NCBI GenBank assembly: GCA_028710895.1
Contig: JAQTTH010000001.1
Coordinates: 455,683 to 519,682, forward strand
Direction: 5' to 3'
Source: Paludibacter sp.
GTDB lineage: Bacteria; Bacteroidota; Bacteroidia; Bacteroidales; Paludibacteraceae
DNA length: 64,000 bases
The translations under genes were made by a program, and so were the position numbers. The notes beneath the pieces were generated by a model. That model was not told the origin of the DNA. It did no database searches and saw only the letters and a program-made list of their open reading frames with translations. Positions 9,134-18,171 of the stretch are shown here, piece by piece. Positions within the stretch are counted from its first letter, which is position 1, and the number at the start of each line of letters is the position of its first letter.

Positions 9134-10606
9134 TTAAATATGCTTAAACCATTTTTCGTACGCCACTTTCGTTGCTTCTACATTTTCAGTTTCGGGAGTG
9201 ATTACCTGAATCTTTTTCAAGGTTGCAAAAGCTTCTTCGGCGTCTTTATAAATCCCCGCTCCTATTCCGGCACCACGCGCTGCACCTACCGACCCATCGG
9301 TATTGTACAACTCAATAGTTGCTCCGGTGATATTAGCCAAAGTCTGGCGGAAAATAGGGCTTAAGAATAAATTAGCATGTCCGGCACGAATGGTTTTGGT
9401 TTCAATGCCCATTTGGTTCATGATATCCATACCGTATTTGAACGAGAAAGCAATGCCTTCGTGAGCCGCACGAATCAAATGTGCTTTAGTAATGCGGTTG
9501 AAGTTTACGCCGTGGATAGAACAGTTTGGTTCCTGATTTCCGAGAACACGTTCCGCACCATTGCCAAAAGGAATAATGCTTACACCTTCGCTACCAACAG
9601 GAATTCCTGCAGCCAGTTCGTTCATTTCGGCATAGCTGATACCTTCAGGAGCTACGTTATTTTTAATCCATGTGTTCAGAATGGCCGTTCCGTTAATACA
9701 AAGCAATACACCTACACGAGTTGCATCGGCTGTGTGATTTACGTGAGCAAATGAGTTTACGCGCGATTGTGGATCGTATTTCGAATCGCTGTTTACACCA
9801 TAAACAACCCCTGAAGTACCACCTGTAGCAGCAATTTCGCCCGGGTTCAACACGTTTAACGACAACGCATTGTTAGGCTGATCACCAGCGCGATATGTTA
9901 CAGGAGTACCTGAAACCAAACCAAGTTCAGCAGCAATTTCTGGTTTCAGGTTTCCTTGTTGACCAAATGTTGGAACAATTTCAGGAACTAATTTGGTATC
10001 GAAACCAAAGTAATCGAACAAGAATTTAGCCGGAGCTTCCGCTTTAAAATCCCATGCAATTCCTTCAGATAATCCCGAAGCCGTTGTACGTGCATCACCC
10101 GTCATACGCATCGCCAGATAATCTCCCGGAAGCATGTAATATTTAGCTTTCGCAAAGTTTTCAGGCTCATTCTCTTTTACCCATGCCATTTTCGACAAAG
10201 TAAAATTACCCGGAGAATTCAACAGGTTCGACAAACACATTTCGCTGCCAATTTCGCTCATGGCTTTTTCACCATAAGGTACTGCACGCGAGTCGCACCA
10301 AATAATGGAATTACGGATAGCCTGTTGATTTTCGTCTACCAACACCAAACCGTGCATTTGGTACGAAATACCAATGGCTTTAATATCGGATGCGTTTACA
10401 CCCGACTCTTCCAATACGACTTGCGTAGCCAGTTTCAGGTTTTTCCACCAAATTTCGGGATTTTGTTCTGCCCAACCGGCTTTTACCGAAATAATTTCCA
10501 TTTCTACTTTTGGAAAAAATGCCGATGAGACACATTCGCCTGTGGTGGCATTCACCAAACTCGCCTTTACCGACGAACTACCTAAATCATAACCGAGTAA
10601 GTACAT
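9134..10606 (-). CDS. xylB: Xylulokinase (FGGY family)
   Basis: The 490-residue protein opens with the FGGY/actin-fold phosphate motif YLLGYDLGSSSVKASLV. It contains IGISYQMHGLV and IIWCDSRA, as in xylulokinases, and a C-terminal IRAGHANLFLSPIFRQ ATP-domain segment. It phosphorylates D-xylulose to D-xylulose-5-phosphate, feeding the pentose phosphate pathway. It is the second gene of the operon, 28 bases before the GH3 gene. The start at 10606 is preceded by the AT-rich repeated linker at 10613-10668. Sugar specificity within FGGY kinases rests mainly on the xylA neighbourhood. Confidence 0.92.
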   Translation of the reverse strand: MYLLGYDLGSSSVKASLVNATTGECVSSAFFPKVEMEIISVKAGWAEQNPEIWWKNLKLATQVVLEESGVNASDIKAIGISYQMHGLVLVDENQQAIRNSIIWCDSRAVPYGEKAMSEIGSEMCLSNLLNSPGNFTLSKMAWVKENEPENFAKAKYYMLPGDYLAMRMTGDARTTASGLSEGIAWDFKAEAPAKFLFDYFGFDTKLVPEIVPTFGQQGNLKPEIAAELGLVSGTPVTYRAGDQPNNALSLNVLNPGEIAATGGTSGVVYGVNSDSKYDPQSRVNSFAHVNHTADATRVGVLLCINGTAILNTWIKNNVAPEGISYAEMNELAAGIPVGSEGVSIIPFGNGAERVLGNQEPNCSIHGVNFNRITKAHLIRAAHEGIAFSFKYGMDIMNQMGIETKTIRAGHANLFLSPIFRQTLANITGATIELYNTDGSVGAARGAGIGAGIYKDAEEAFATLKKIQVITPETENVEATKVAYEKWFKHI

Positions 10607-10612
10607 ATATTT

Positions 10613-10668
10613 TTATTTACAATTTGTTCATTTACAATTTACAATTTGTTCATTTACAATTTACAATT
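10613..10668. repeat. Short AT-rich tandem linker before xylulokinase
   Basis: The word TTTACAATTTGTTCA and its variants recur two to three times with a period of about 22 bases, directly 5' of the xylulokinase start codon. Similar low-complexity linkers occur before other start codons in the window, for example at 25975-25995 and 37125-37160. Confidence 0.7.
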
Positions 10669-10711
10669 GAATTTCATACGTGCGAAGCACAAATATCGGC
10701 AAAGGTTAATA

Positions 10712-11413
10712 TCACTTCTTATACTTATACAGCCTTGCTGCCCTGTGTGGCACTCCTTCTTCCATTTCATCCAATGCCACTACATACGGCCATTGAGCTA
10801 CTTTCTTCTGGAAATTACGCACATCGGAAGTCATTTGATGCACAGTATCATACAAAGAGCGTAATTGAGAAATAGTAAATTTACGTGGCAACAATTCGAA
10901 CAATAAATGGGGTTCTATATCCAAACTGTGACGAATATGTTCCAGCCCTTTTTTGATTATTTCAGCATGATCAAAAGCCAGATTCATAGCAGAGACCTCA
11001 TCCAAATTATACCAGTTAGCCTGTGTATTTTCATATTTCACCTGAATCTTACGGTCAATCTTTATCAATGCCACATAAGCCACAGTTACAATGCGACCAA
11101 TTTTCAACTGCAGGGTATTTTCCAACCAAAGAATATCACGTGGATTTTTAGTCCGATCCGGACCACCAAAACTACGAAACTGACTCAGGTAGATATTTTT
11201 CAAACCGGTAAGTTCTGTCAACACACGTGAAGCCGCGTCATCCAAATCTTCATCATTCAATATTATGCTTCCGGGAAGCTTCTTATCATTATACAATTCA
11301 TTTTGCTCCGTGATGCTCCGTTCGATAAGAAGAACTTTCAGTTTCTCTCCATCAAATCCAAACACAACACAGTCGACAGATACGTGGGGGTTGTATATAT
11401 TTTCGTTAGGCAT
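10712..11413 (-). CDS. NUDIX-type transcriptional regulator of xylose genes
   Basis: A 233-residue protein with an N-terminal NUDIX-like domain (about residues 10-145; VDCVVFGFDGEKLKVLLIER, and a degenerate Nudix box around DDAASRVLTELTG lacking the usual REXXEE). It ends in a C-terminal winged-helix region (about 165-225; KFTISQLRSLYDTV). This is the architecture of NrtR/AraR-type sugar regulators, in which the NUDIX domain senses a ligand and does not hydrolyse. As first gene of the xylose operon it is probably its autoregulated repressor, responding to xylose or a derivative. A longer frame starts at a TTG at 11443, but a promoter box (11441-11448) covers that codon, so I choose the ATG at 11413. 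Confidence 0.85.
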   Translation of the reverse strand: MPNENIYNPHVSVDCVVFGFDGEKLKVLLIERSITEQNELYNDKKLPGSIILNDEDLDDAASRVLTELTGLKNIYLSQFRSFGGPDRTKNPRDILWLENTLQLKIGRIVTVAYVALIKIDRKIQVKYENTQANWYNLDEVSAMNLAFDHAEIIKKGLEHIRHSLDIEPHLLFELLPRKFTISQLRSLYDTVHQMTSDVRNFQKKVAQWPYVVALDEMEEGVPHRAARLYKYKK

Positions 11414-11440
11414 AAGCACTTCATCTTTATTTTCATTGGA

Positions 11441-11448
11441 CAAAAATA
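11441..11448 (-). promoter_or_regulatory. Candidate promoter of the xylose operon
   Basis: The minus strand reads TATTTTTG, an exact TAnnTTTG box, 28 bases upstream of the regulator ATG. The -33 element is weak (GTTG at about 19 bases). This would be the single promoter driving regulator, kinase, glycosidase, isomerase and symporter. Confidence 0.5.
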
Positions 11449-11790
11449 CGATATTATATCAAACTCACAACACAAATAATCCATGTTATAAAACACACTA
11501 TCAGCACATTGAATACTGTAATAATTACAATATGAACGCCAGTATTACTGTTTACAATACAATAAGTAATATTTTGACAAAGAATCCTAACAACATAAAT
11601 TTCAACACCTTTCGCTCAATGCTTAGACAAACTGAGTTTATGTATTATATACAATAAGATTTAATGCACAAATTCACTCAAAACAGATGAAAAATTCTTA
11701 CAGAATTTATTTATTGGCTATTTCAATTGGGATTATTGAAATGAAATCGAATTATTGTTCAATCCGGTGACAACAAGAAATTGAATACAT

Positions 11791-11821
11791 TTTGTGAATC
11801 TTAAAAATTATCTTATTTTTG
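11791..11821 (+). promoter_or_regulatory. Consensus promoter for the 11853 gene
   Basis: TTTG at 11791-11794 and TATTTTTG at 11814-11821 are separated by 19 bases, an exact Bacteroidetes primary-sigma promoter. It ends 31 bases before the start codon. The rest of the gap 11444-11790 is AT-rich with no gene visible. Confidence 0.75.
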
Positions 11822-11852
11822 TAGAATATTCGGTTAGCACACTCCATATCAA

Positions 11853-13340
11853 ATGAAAAAAATACACATATTCATTCTCACCGGATTACTACTTTCAGGA
11901 GTAGTAATGTCGCAAACAAACCAATCTGATGTTGTAATAACAAGCTCCGGAGATACTTTAAGAGGTAGTATTGAAACCCGAAGTGAATCACAGCTTTTCA
12001 AAGAATGCAGAATTCGAATGACAGCAACAAGAAATACGATTACCGTCTCTCCTGTTTCAGCCATATCATATACACTAAATAACGGTCAGCGAAAATTTAT
12101 AAGTGCATACCATCCTGAAATCAAAACCAAAATATTCATGGAGGTGCTGGCCGAAGGAAAAATAAATTTATTATATGCAAATCAGGGGCAAGTACATTAT
12201 TTTGTTCAAAGTTCTACAGATAAAATCATTCATCAATTACCCTATATCAGGACTGAACGCTTAGTTGATGATGGTTATAGCAGATATTCAAAAGTAATCG
12301 AAAGCACATTACACATCGATACACTCAAAATATTAATGAGCAACTACCCTGCAATTTTCCCAAAAATTGAGAAGATTCAGACTCCTGATAAAAAAAGTCT
12401 ACAAAATCTTGTCAACCAATATAACAAGAGCAACGATCAAACTGAAAATTTGCATGAACCAACAACACAAGTCGCTCCAACATTACTCAGGGAAGGAAAA
12501 ATAAACCTGTACGTTCAAAAAGGCAACGATAACAGATTGCAGTTTTATATTCTCAAAACGGGTAACCCTCGCATTATTAAACTGCCCTACGAAACAATGA
12601 ATGACAAAGCATACAATGGAATATCAATAAAATCTTACTTTACAAGCACTCAAAACCACATTGACACCTTAAAAAAATACATGGCAGATGCTCCTGCACT
12701 TGCAAACATGATAGATAACATAAAAAAGCCAACTGAAAAAAATCTTACAAAACTTGTTGACGAATACAATGCATATGTCAATGATCAAAGTTTCGAAGAG
12801 AAACATAAGCTCAAAAGATTACCATTAAATATCGAAATTACTCCAGCTTTGTATTTCACCTTATTTGAACAAGAAGATCCAATGGAACGATTTGGAGTGA
12901 ATGTGAACATTGGTTTCCTTCAACAAAACACCCATTTCTTTCTGAAAACAGGTTTCTTTCCACAAACTAACCATACGCCCATAGCGGCCATCAACAACAC
13001 ATTTCAGGGAATATTTGACAAAAAGAAACCATTTGAATCAATTAAAATACCTTTTCAATTTGAGTACAGACTTGTTGAAACTCAATTTCAACCGTTATTA
13101 GCAATCGGTTATAATTATTATATCACGAAATCATCTGAATTACTTGGCAACTGGAACCATATTCATTATTACCTCCAGTTGAATCCGGTATGCTCTCCTG
13201 GGGTAAATATCAAAATGGGTAGGAGAATTTCCATGAGATTAAGTACAGAAATTGAATTTTCAGGAATTAAACCCATAGCATGGATTCCAACTAAATTTGT
13301 ACAATTGGGAGCTTTCATTGGAGTTCAGATAAAGCTTTGA
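11853..13340 (+). CDS. Exported outer-membrane-type protein with internal duplication
   Basis: The 495-residue product has a signal peptide (KKIHIFILTGLLLSGVVMS) and then DVVITSSGDTLRGSIE, a segment seen at the start of many uncharacterised Bacteroidetes envelope proteins. Two halves of the middle region are related: residues about 100-195 (EGKINLLYANQGQVHYFVQ ... IIHQLPY ... HIDTLKILMSNYPAI) and about 213-310 (EGKINLYVQKGNDNRLQFYI ... IIKLPY ... HIDTLKKYMADAPAL). The last 170 residues alternate polar and hydrophobic positions and end in GAFIGVQIKL, as in a small beta-barrel. I infer an outer-membrane location; function is unknown. It is monocistronic with its own consensus promoter. Confidence 0.75.
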   Translation: MKKIHIFILTGLLLSGVVMSQTNQSDVVITSSGDTLRGSIETRSESQLFKECRIRMTATRNTITVSPVSAISYTLNNGQRKFISAYHPEIKTKIFMEVLAEGKINLLYANQGQVHYFVQSSTDKIIHQLPYIRTERLVDDGYSRYSKVIESTLHIDTLKILMSNYPAIFPKIEKIQTPDKKSLQNLVNQYNKSNDQTENLHEPTTQVAPTLLREGKINLYVQKGNDNRLQFYILKTGNPRIIKLPYETMNDKAYNGISIKSYFTSTQNHIDTLKKYMADAPALANMIDNIKKPTEKNLTKLVDEYNAYVNDQSFEEKHKLKRLPLNIEITPALYFTLFEQEDPMERFGVNVNIGFLQQNTHFFLKTGFFPQTNHTPIAAINNTFQGIFDKKKPFESIKIPFQFEYRLVETQFQPLLAIGYNYYITKSSELLGNWNHIHYYLQLNPVCSPGVNIKMGRRISMRLSTEIEFSGIKPIAWIPTKFVQLGAFIGVQIKL

Positions 13341-13461
13341 TATTTCAAACATAACATTCAACTATTATCCCCAAAATACGATTTAAATCTCTCAAGTATC
13401 CGCTACGAAACTAATGAATTCAGAAACATCCTTGAGGACTTTTATGAACAAAATCTTTTAT

Positions 13462-13493
13462 TTTGCAGAAACTCCATTTTTTAGTTACTTTTG
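13462..13493 (+). promoter_or_regulatory. Consensus promoter for the Mur ligase gene
   Basis: TTTG at 13462-13465 and TACTTTTG at 13486-13493 are separated by 20 bases. The box ends 39 bases before the ATG at 13533. Confidence 0.7.
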
Positions 13494-13532
13494 AACTTAG
13501 ATTATCAAACAAAGAGTATTTAAATAAAGACA

Positions 13533-14906
13533 ATGAATATCAATCAATTCAACAACATATTCTTTATCGGAGTGGCCGGTACCGGAATGAGCGCCATAGC
13601 CCAGTATTTACAGGGAATTGGTAAAAACGTGAGTGGTAGCGACCGTTATTTCACTCCCGACACTCCCAATGAAACCAGGGATAAACTGGAAGCAGAAGGC
13701 ATTCAGTGTTTTTTGCAGGACGGAAGCGGTATCACCCTGCAAACCGACCTTATAGTCGTTTCAACCGCCATCGAAGATACAGTTTTTGAAGTAAAAAAAG
13801 CCAAAGAACTGAATATTCCGATTTTGCGACGTTCGCAGGTGCTGGCATTGATTGCCGAGAGCAAAAAAACAATAGCCGTTGGTGGCACCTCGGGTAAAAG
13901 CACTACTTCGGCCATGATTTTTGATATCATGCAATATGCAGGTATGGAGCCAAGCATCATTAGTGGTGCCGGATTGACAAGCATTATTCGCGAAGGCAAA
14001 ATTGGCAATGCCAAAGTAGGCAAAGGCGAATGGCTGGTGATAGAAGCCGACGAAAGCGATGGTTCTATCGTACAATATCACCCCGAAATAGGATTATTGC
14101 TGAACATTGAAAAAGATCATCAGGAAATTGATGAACTGATGAATATCTTCGGAATCTTCCGCGACAACACCAAAGGCATGTTCATTACAAACCGCTCAAA
14201 CCGCTTGGCTGCTCAACTTTCAACAGACTCTGACAACGATTTTGCAGTAGACAAAACAATCAAAGCAGGTTTTATTGGGAATAATTTTGTTCAAAACGGT
14301 TTAGAAATTCAGTTCTCGGTCAACGGAACAACTATCAAAATGAATACAGTGGGCAAGCACAATATGGAAAATGCATTGGCTTCCATTGCTGTTGTAAACC
14401 GATTGGGGGTAAGTTTCCAGACTTGTGCTGAGGCATTAGTTCATTACGAAGGTATTTACCGCCGTCATCAAATTATTGGTCAGAAAAAGAATGTATTACT
14501 TATTGACGATTATGCCCACAATCCGGCCAAATGCGCGGCATCCATTTCAGCTTGTCAGCCCATTGCACCAAAAGTAATAGCCTGGTTTCAACCACATGGC
14601 TATGGTCCTACCCGCTTCCTGCGAAAAGATTTTGTAGCCGAAATTGCTGCAGTTTTACGCCCTGAAGACGAAATATGGATGAGCGAGATTTTCTATGCAG
14701 GAGGATCAGCTGTGAAGGATATTTCGGCAAACGATCTGATAGAAGACATCAAAAAATTGGGTAAGAATGCCTATTTTGTCGAGAATAGAAATGGTTTAGT
14801 AGATGCATTGAAATCTCATGTTTACGAACCAACAGTATTGCTCCTGATGGGTGCCCGCGATCCGGGTCTGGAAGTTTTTGCCAAAGAAGTTTTTGAGAAA
14901 TTGTAA
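13533..14906 (+). CDS. Mur ligase family protein, MurC-like
   Basis: The 457-residue protein follows the three-domain Mur ligase plan. A Rossmann-type UDP-binding domain comes first (IFFIGVAGTGMSAIAQYL). The ATP-binding central domain has the P-loop GGTSGKSTT (about residues 116-124) and EADESDGS. The C-terminal domain has IDDYAHNPAKCAAS and WFQPHGYGPTRF. These segments are closest to MurC (UDP-MurNAc:L-alanine ligase) and Mpl, the ligase that re-attaches recycled peptide. The P-loop serine where MurC has H or N is unusual. It stands alone, outside any dcw cell-wall cluster, which favours an accessory or recycling role over the essential MurC. Substrate unproven. Confidence 0.82.
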   Translation: MNINQFNNIFFIGVAGTGMSAIAQYLQGIGKNVSGSDRYFTPDTPNETRDKLEAEGIQCFLQDGSGITLQTDLIVVSTAIEDTVFEVKKAKELNIPILRRSQVLALIAESKKTIAVGGTSGKSTTSAMIFDIMQYAGMEPSIISGAGLTSIIREGKIGNAKVGKGEWLVIEADESDGSIVQYHPEIGLLLNIEKDHQEIDELMNIFGIFRDNTKGMFITNRSNRLAAQLSTDSDNDFAVDKTIKAGFIGNNFVQNGLEIQFSVNGTTIKMNTVGKHNMENALASIAVVNRLGVSFQTCAEALVHYEGIYRRHQIIGQKKNVLLIDDYAHNPAKCAASISACQPIAPKVIAWFQPHGYGPTRFLRKDFVAEIAAVLRPEDEIWMSEIFYAGGSAVKDISANDLIEDIKKLGKNAYFVENRNGLVDALKSHVYEPTVLLLMGARDPGLEVFAKEVFEKL

Positions 14907-14932
14907 TAGTGACCAAAAAGAGCATTTAAAAC

Positions 14933-14968
14933 AACAGAGGCTGTCTCGTTTTGAGTCAGCCTCTGTTA
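14933..14968 (+). terminator. Intrinsic terminator after the Mur ligase gene
   Basis: AACAGAGGCTG and CAGCCTCTGTT form an 11-bp stem followed by ATTTATT. It lies between convergent genes and may serve both. Confidence 0.8.
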
Positions 14969-15008
14969 TTTATTGAATAATTTGAATATTTGACCCATTT
15001 GTGTAGAT

Positions 15009-15686
15009 TTACACCAGTTTTTCCATTGCCAACCAGAGCTTATCATCTTCGGGTACCGGAGCAGTAATCTGAATCAACTGTTTCGAAACAGGATGAATGA
15101 ACTCAACATTGCGGGCATGCAGGCTGATTCCACCATTCGGATTGGAACGTGCAAAACCGTATTTCAAATCGCCCTTAATCGGACAACCCATTTTAGCGAG
15201 CTGGCAACGAATCTGGTGATGACGGCCGGTTTCTAACTGTACTTCAAGCAAATAATAAGTATCAGAATGGGCAATCAGTTTGTAGCTTAATGCCGCTGCC
15301 TTTGCATTTGGCACCATTTTCTCGTGAGCTACCGACTTGTTTTGTTTTTCGTTTCGAACCAGAAAATGTTCCAATCTGCCTTCCGGTTGCGTAGGTTGCT
15401 CCTTCACTATAGCCCAATAGGTCTTTTTCACCTGTTGTGTTTTGAACATTTCATTCAGCCTTGTCAGCGCTTTACTGGTCTTGGCAAACAGCACCACACC
15501 ACTTACAGGACGGTCGAGCCGATGTGTTACACCGCAAAAAACTTCACCGGGTTTGTTATACTTTTCTTTCAGATACTTTTTAATTGTTTCCGAAAGTGGT
15601 TCATCACCTGTTTTATCGCCCTGTACAATTTCCGAGGAATTCTTGTTGACGGCTATTATGTGGTTATCTTCGTAGAGAACAGTCAT
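15009..15686 (-). CDS. RluA-family RNA pseudouridine synthase
   Basis: A 225-residue pseudouridine synthase without an S4 domain. The catalytic motif HRLDRPVSGVVLFAKTSKA (about residues 58-76) contains the essential aspartate. LETGRHHQIRCQLAKMGCPI is the second RluA signature, and NPNGGISLHARNVEFIHP lies near the C-terminus. It converts uridine to pseudouridine in rRNA or tRNA; the target base cannot be told. It begins one base after the stop of the RlmB-like gene, so the two are translationally coupled. A longer frame begins at a TTG (15695); I prefer the ATG at 15686. Confidence 0.9.
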   Translation of the reverse strand: MTVLYEDNHIIAVNKNSSEIVQGDKTGDEPLSETIKKYLKEKYNKPGEVFCGVTHRLDRPVSGVVLFAKTSKALTRLNEMFKTQQVKKTYWAIVKEQPTQPEGRLEHFLVRNEKQNKSVAHEKMVPNAKAAALSYKLIAHSDTYYLLEVQLETGRHHQIRCQLAKMGCPIKGDLKYGFARSNPNGGISLHARNVEFIHPVSKQLIQITAPVPEDDKLWLAMEKLV

Positions 15687-15687
15687 A

Positions 15688-16467
15688 TTACCCAATCAAT
15701 GAATCAACAATTCCGCGCTGACGAACTGCTTCATAAATGAGCACGCCAGCTGCAACCGACACGTTCAACGAATCGATGGTTCCTAGCATCGGGATACTTA
15801 CCATTTCGTCGCAAAGTCGTAAACGATCCGGCGAAACACCTTCATCTTCCGATCCCATGATAATTCCAATCGGTTCCGAGAGAACAGCTTCAGTGTAGTT
15901 TTTAGTCGCTTTTTCGCTGGCTGCAACAAGCTTAATACCCGATGAAACAAGAAACTTAAGCGCATTACCCAGATTTTCTTCCCTACAAACGGGGATTGAA
16001 AGCAAGGCTCCAGCAGAGGTTTTAATGGCATCAGCACTAATTGAGGCTCCACCTTTTGTTGGAATAACAATAGCATCAACCCCTGCACACTCGCATGTAC
16101 GGGCAATTGCACCAAAATTACGAACATCGGTTACACCATCAAGCACAACGATAAACGGCATACGACCTTCCTCGTAAATAGTTGGGATAATATCTTCTAT
16201 TCGTTGATAAGCCACCGGCGATATAAATGCAATAGCTCCCTGATGGTTTTTCAGGGTCATTTTATTCAGTTTCTCAATCGGAACATACTGAACAGGCACC
16301 TGAATACCATTCAATGCCGCAAATAACTCGCGCGACAACTCACTTGTCATATCGCGACGCATTAATATTTTATCAATTTCTTTTCCGGCCTGTATGGCTT
16401 CAATAACGGCACGAATCCCGAAAATCATATCCTTCTCAGGACGTTGTTTGTTTTTGTAGTTTATCAT
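15688..16467 (-). CDS. rlmB: 23S rRNA 2'-O-methyltransferase, RlmB/TrmH family
   Basis: The 259-residue SpoU-class enzyme has an N-terminal RNA-binding L30e-like domain (GIRAVIEAIQAGKEIDKILM) and the three SPOUT motifs: DGVTDVRNFGAIARTCEC, GIIMGSEDEGVS and SIPMLGTIDSLNVSVAAGVL. These form the trefoil-knot SAM site. By length and motifs it is RlmB-like (Gm2251 of 23S rRNA), although TrmH-like paralogues with other targets exist. It is the middle gene of a three-gene operon with the 16476-16886 gene and the pseudouridine synthase. Confidence 0.88.
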   Translation of the reverse strand: MINYKNKQRPEKDMIFGIRAVIEAIQAGKEIDKILMRRDMTSELSRELFAALNGIQVPVQYVPIEKLNKMTLKNHQGAIAFISPVAYQRIEDIIPTIYEEGRMPFIVVLDGVTDVRNFGAIARTCECAGVDAIVIPTKGGASISADAIKTSAGALLSIPVCREENLGNALKFLVSSGIKLVAASEKATKNYTEAVLSEPIGIIMGSEDEGVSPDRLRLCDEMVSIPMLGTIDSLNVSVAAGVLIYEAVRQRGIVDSLIG

Positions 16468-16475
16468 TTTTTTTG

Positions 16476-16886
16476 TTAGTTGCTATTTGTCAACTGTTTA
16501 AGTTCAGATATAATCATTTCTCTTTCAAAAGAGAAGGTTTTGTCTTTTTCGCTCAACAGATAATATAAATTCAATGTTTTGAAATAAAAACCTTTGGCAG
16601 GATTGTCATTACCCATTTGTTGAAATGAGTCTGCCGTTTCAAAGGTTAGTTTGGTCAGTGCTTCGAGGTAGGTTGTTGTATAACCAGCCTGACGAATGAG
16701 ATCAACAAACTTCTCAACGGGCATAATTTCAAGCTCTTCCACATTCAGATTGAGCAGTTCTTTGTAAGTTTCGTCAGCCAGTCGAATGGCATCTTCCGGA
16801 AAACCTTTGTCGCGCATTCCAAACATGGCTGCAATTACCCTACTCAGTTTTTCGAGGTATTTCAACAAATAATCTTCTTTTGGCAC
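16476..16886 (-). CDS. Conserved helical hypothetical protein
   Basis: A 136-residue, all-helical soluble protein with no recognised catalytic motif. The opening EDYLLKYLEKLSRVIAAMF and the TPR-like spacing of later helices recall DUF6483-type proteins, but I am not certain. The start is a GTG at 16886: the conserved-looking first helix begins within five residues of it, and the next Met is inside that helix. It lies 9 bases upstream of rlmB and a TACCTTTG box lies at 16945-16952, so it is the first gene of that operon. Confidence 0.65.
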   Translation of the reverse strand: MPKEDYLLKYLEKLSRVIAAMFGMRDKGFPEDAIRLADETYKELLNLNVEELEIMPVEKFVDLIRQAGYTTTYLEALTKLTFETADSFQQMGNDNPAKGFYFKTLNLYYLLSEKDKTFSFEREMIISELKQLTNSN

Positions 16887-16944
16887 GTCAGATAAGTAAG
16901 AATGAACAATTAAAAAATACGAATTATCTGTTTAATTCGGACTG

Positions 16945-16952
16945 CAAAGGTA
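16945..16952 (-). promoter_or_regulatory. Candidate -7 box of the 16886-15009 operon
   Basis: The minus strand reads TACCTTTG, matching TAnnTTTG, 59 bases upstream of the GTG start. No convincing -33 TTTG is seen. Confidence 0.45.
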
Positions 16953-17145
16953 GCTAAATTATTGTATATCTTCATACTGACACAGTGTATTTGTGTAATA
17001 ATCTGTCAATCAACTTTGTGCATAAACATGCACAATCCGAATTAAAATATGAATTTCTTCCCGTATCTTTGTATAAATTCTCAATTGCTATAAACGTCTT
17101 ATTTCAATTGTAAATCGTAAATGTACTAATCTTAAATAAAAGAGG

Positions 17146-18027
17146 GTGTTTCAATCGCATATAGGTGAATTTGCCGGACTGGGTGTTTCGGTTTGCTGGA
17201 CCATGAGTGCTTTGTTTTTCGAAAAAGCAGGTCATAAAATCGGTTCATTATCAGTCAATTTCATTCGACTGCTTTTTGCAATTGGTTTTCTTGGAATTAC
17301 AACCTTTTTCACAAGGGGCTTGTTTTTCCCAACTGATGCCACCGGATACCAATGGTTCTGGTTAGGCTTGTCAGGCTTTATAGGCTTCTTTCTGGGCGAC
17401 ATGTTGCTGTTTCAGTCCTACATGGTTATTGGGTCACGAACCGCAGCTCTGATTATGAGCCTCGCCCCCATGCTCACCGCTGTAATTGGCTGGTTTTTTC
17501 TGGACGAAATTCTAATGCCAAAAAGTATTATAGCCATTATTGTGAGCGTAAGCGGAATTATCATTGCCATTTCCAATCGAAAAATGAAGCTTAACATTCC
17601 GTTTAAAGGTTTTTTACTGGCTTTCGGAGGAGCTACAGGACAAGCAGTTGGATTAATTCTGAGCAAGAAGGGCATGGGGCATTACGACCCTGTTGCAGCT
17701 ACTCAAATTCGTGCGCTGTTTGGAATACTCAGTTTTGGAATTCTAATAACAGCCCTGGGTCGTTGGAATAAACTTGGTCAGGCATTTACCCACAAAAGTG
17801 CTATCAAGTCGGTGACTGTTGGCTCTTTCTTCGGTCCGTTTGTAGGCGTAGCATTGGGGTTGTTTGCCATCCAACAAACAAAAACAGGTATTGCTTCTAC
17901 CCTGATGGGATTGGTACCAATTTTTATTATTCTTCCTTCATCAATAATGTTTAAGGAAAAAATCAAACCTCAACAGGTAATTGGTGCTGTTGTCAGTATT
18001 ATCGGTGCTTCCCTGTTTTTCATATAA
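17146..18027 (+). CDS. EamA-family (DMT) membrane transporter
   Basis: The 293-residue protein has ten hydrophobic helices arranged as two EamA halves (about residues 8-145 and 155-290). Typical motifs are IMSLAPMLTAVIGWFFLDE in the first half and TLMGLVPIFIILPSSIMFKE in the second. The drug/metabolite transporter superfamily exports amino acids, nucleotides or drugs; the substrate is not predictable. The frame opens with GTG at 17146, three codons after a stop, so no earlier start is possible. A TATCTTTG box at 17064-17071 may drive it. Confidence 0.85.
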   Translation: MFQSHIGEFAGLGVSVCWTMSALFFEKAGHKIGSLSVNFIRLLFAIGFLGITTFFTRGLFFPTDATGYQWFWLGLSGFIGFFLGDMLLFQSYMVIGSRTAALIMSLAPMLTAVIGWFFLDEILMPKSIIAIIVSVSGIIIAISNRKMKLNIPFKGFLLAFGGATGQAVGLILSKKGMGHYDPVAATQIRALFGILSFGILITALGRWNKLGQAFTHKSAIKSVTVGSFFGPFVGVALGLFAIQQTKTGIASTLMGLVPIFIILPSSIMFKEKIKPQQVIGAVVSIIGASLFFI

Positions 18028-18077
18028 AACAATTCAGGTAAGAATTGCGTTATTAAGCGCAGATAAAATATCGACCC

Positions 18078-18164
18078 GGAAAGTTGCCAGAGTGGTCGAA
18101 TGGGACGGTCTCGAAAACCGTTGTACGGGTAACTGTACCGTGAGTTCGAATCTCACACTTTCCG
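18078..18164 (+). tRNA. tRNA-Ser (CGA)
   Basis: An 87-base class II tRNA. The acceptor arms GGAAAGT / ACTTTCC are paired, the anticodon loop CTCGAAA gives anticodon CGA, there is a long variable arm, and the T-loop is TTCGAAT. The discriminator is G and the CCA end is not encoded. Confidence 0.95.
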
Positions 18165-18171
18165 CAAAAAA

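Noticed and set aside
11414..11443. TTG start of the NUDIX regulator at 11443
   Set aside because: The TTG overlaps the candidate -7 box. The ATG at 11413 leaves a sensible short leader.
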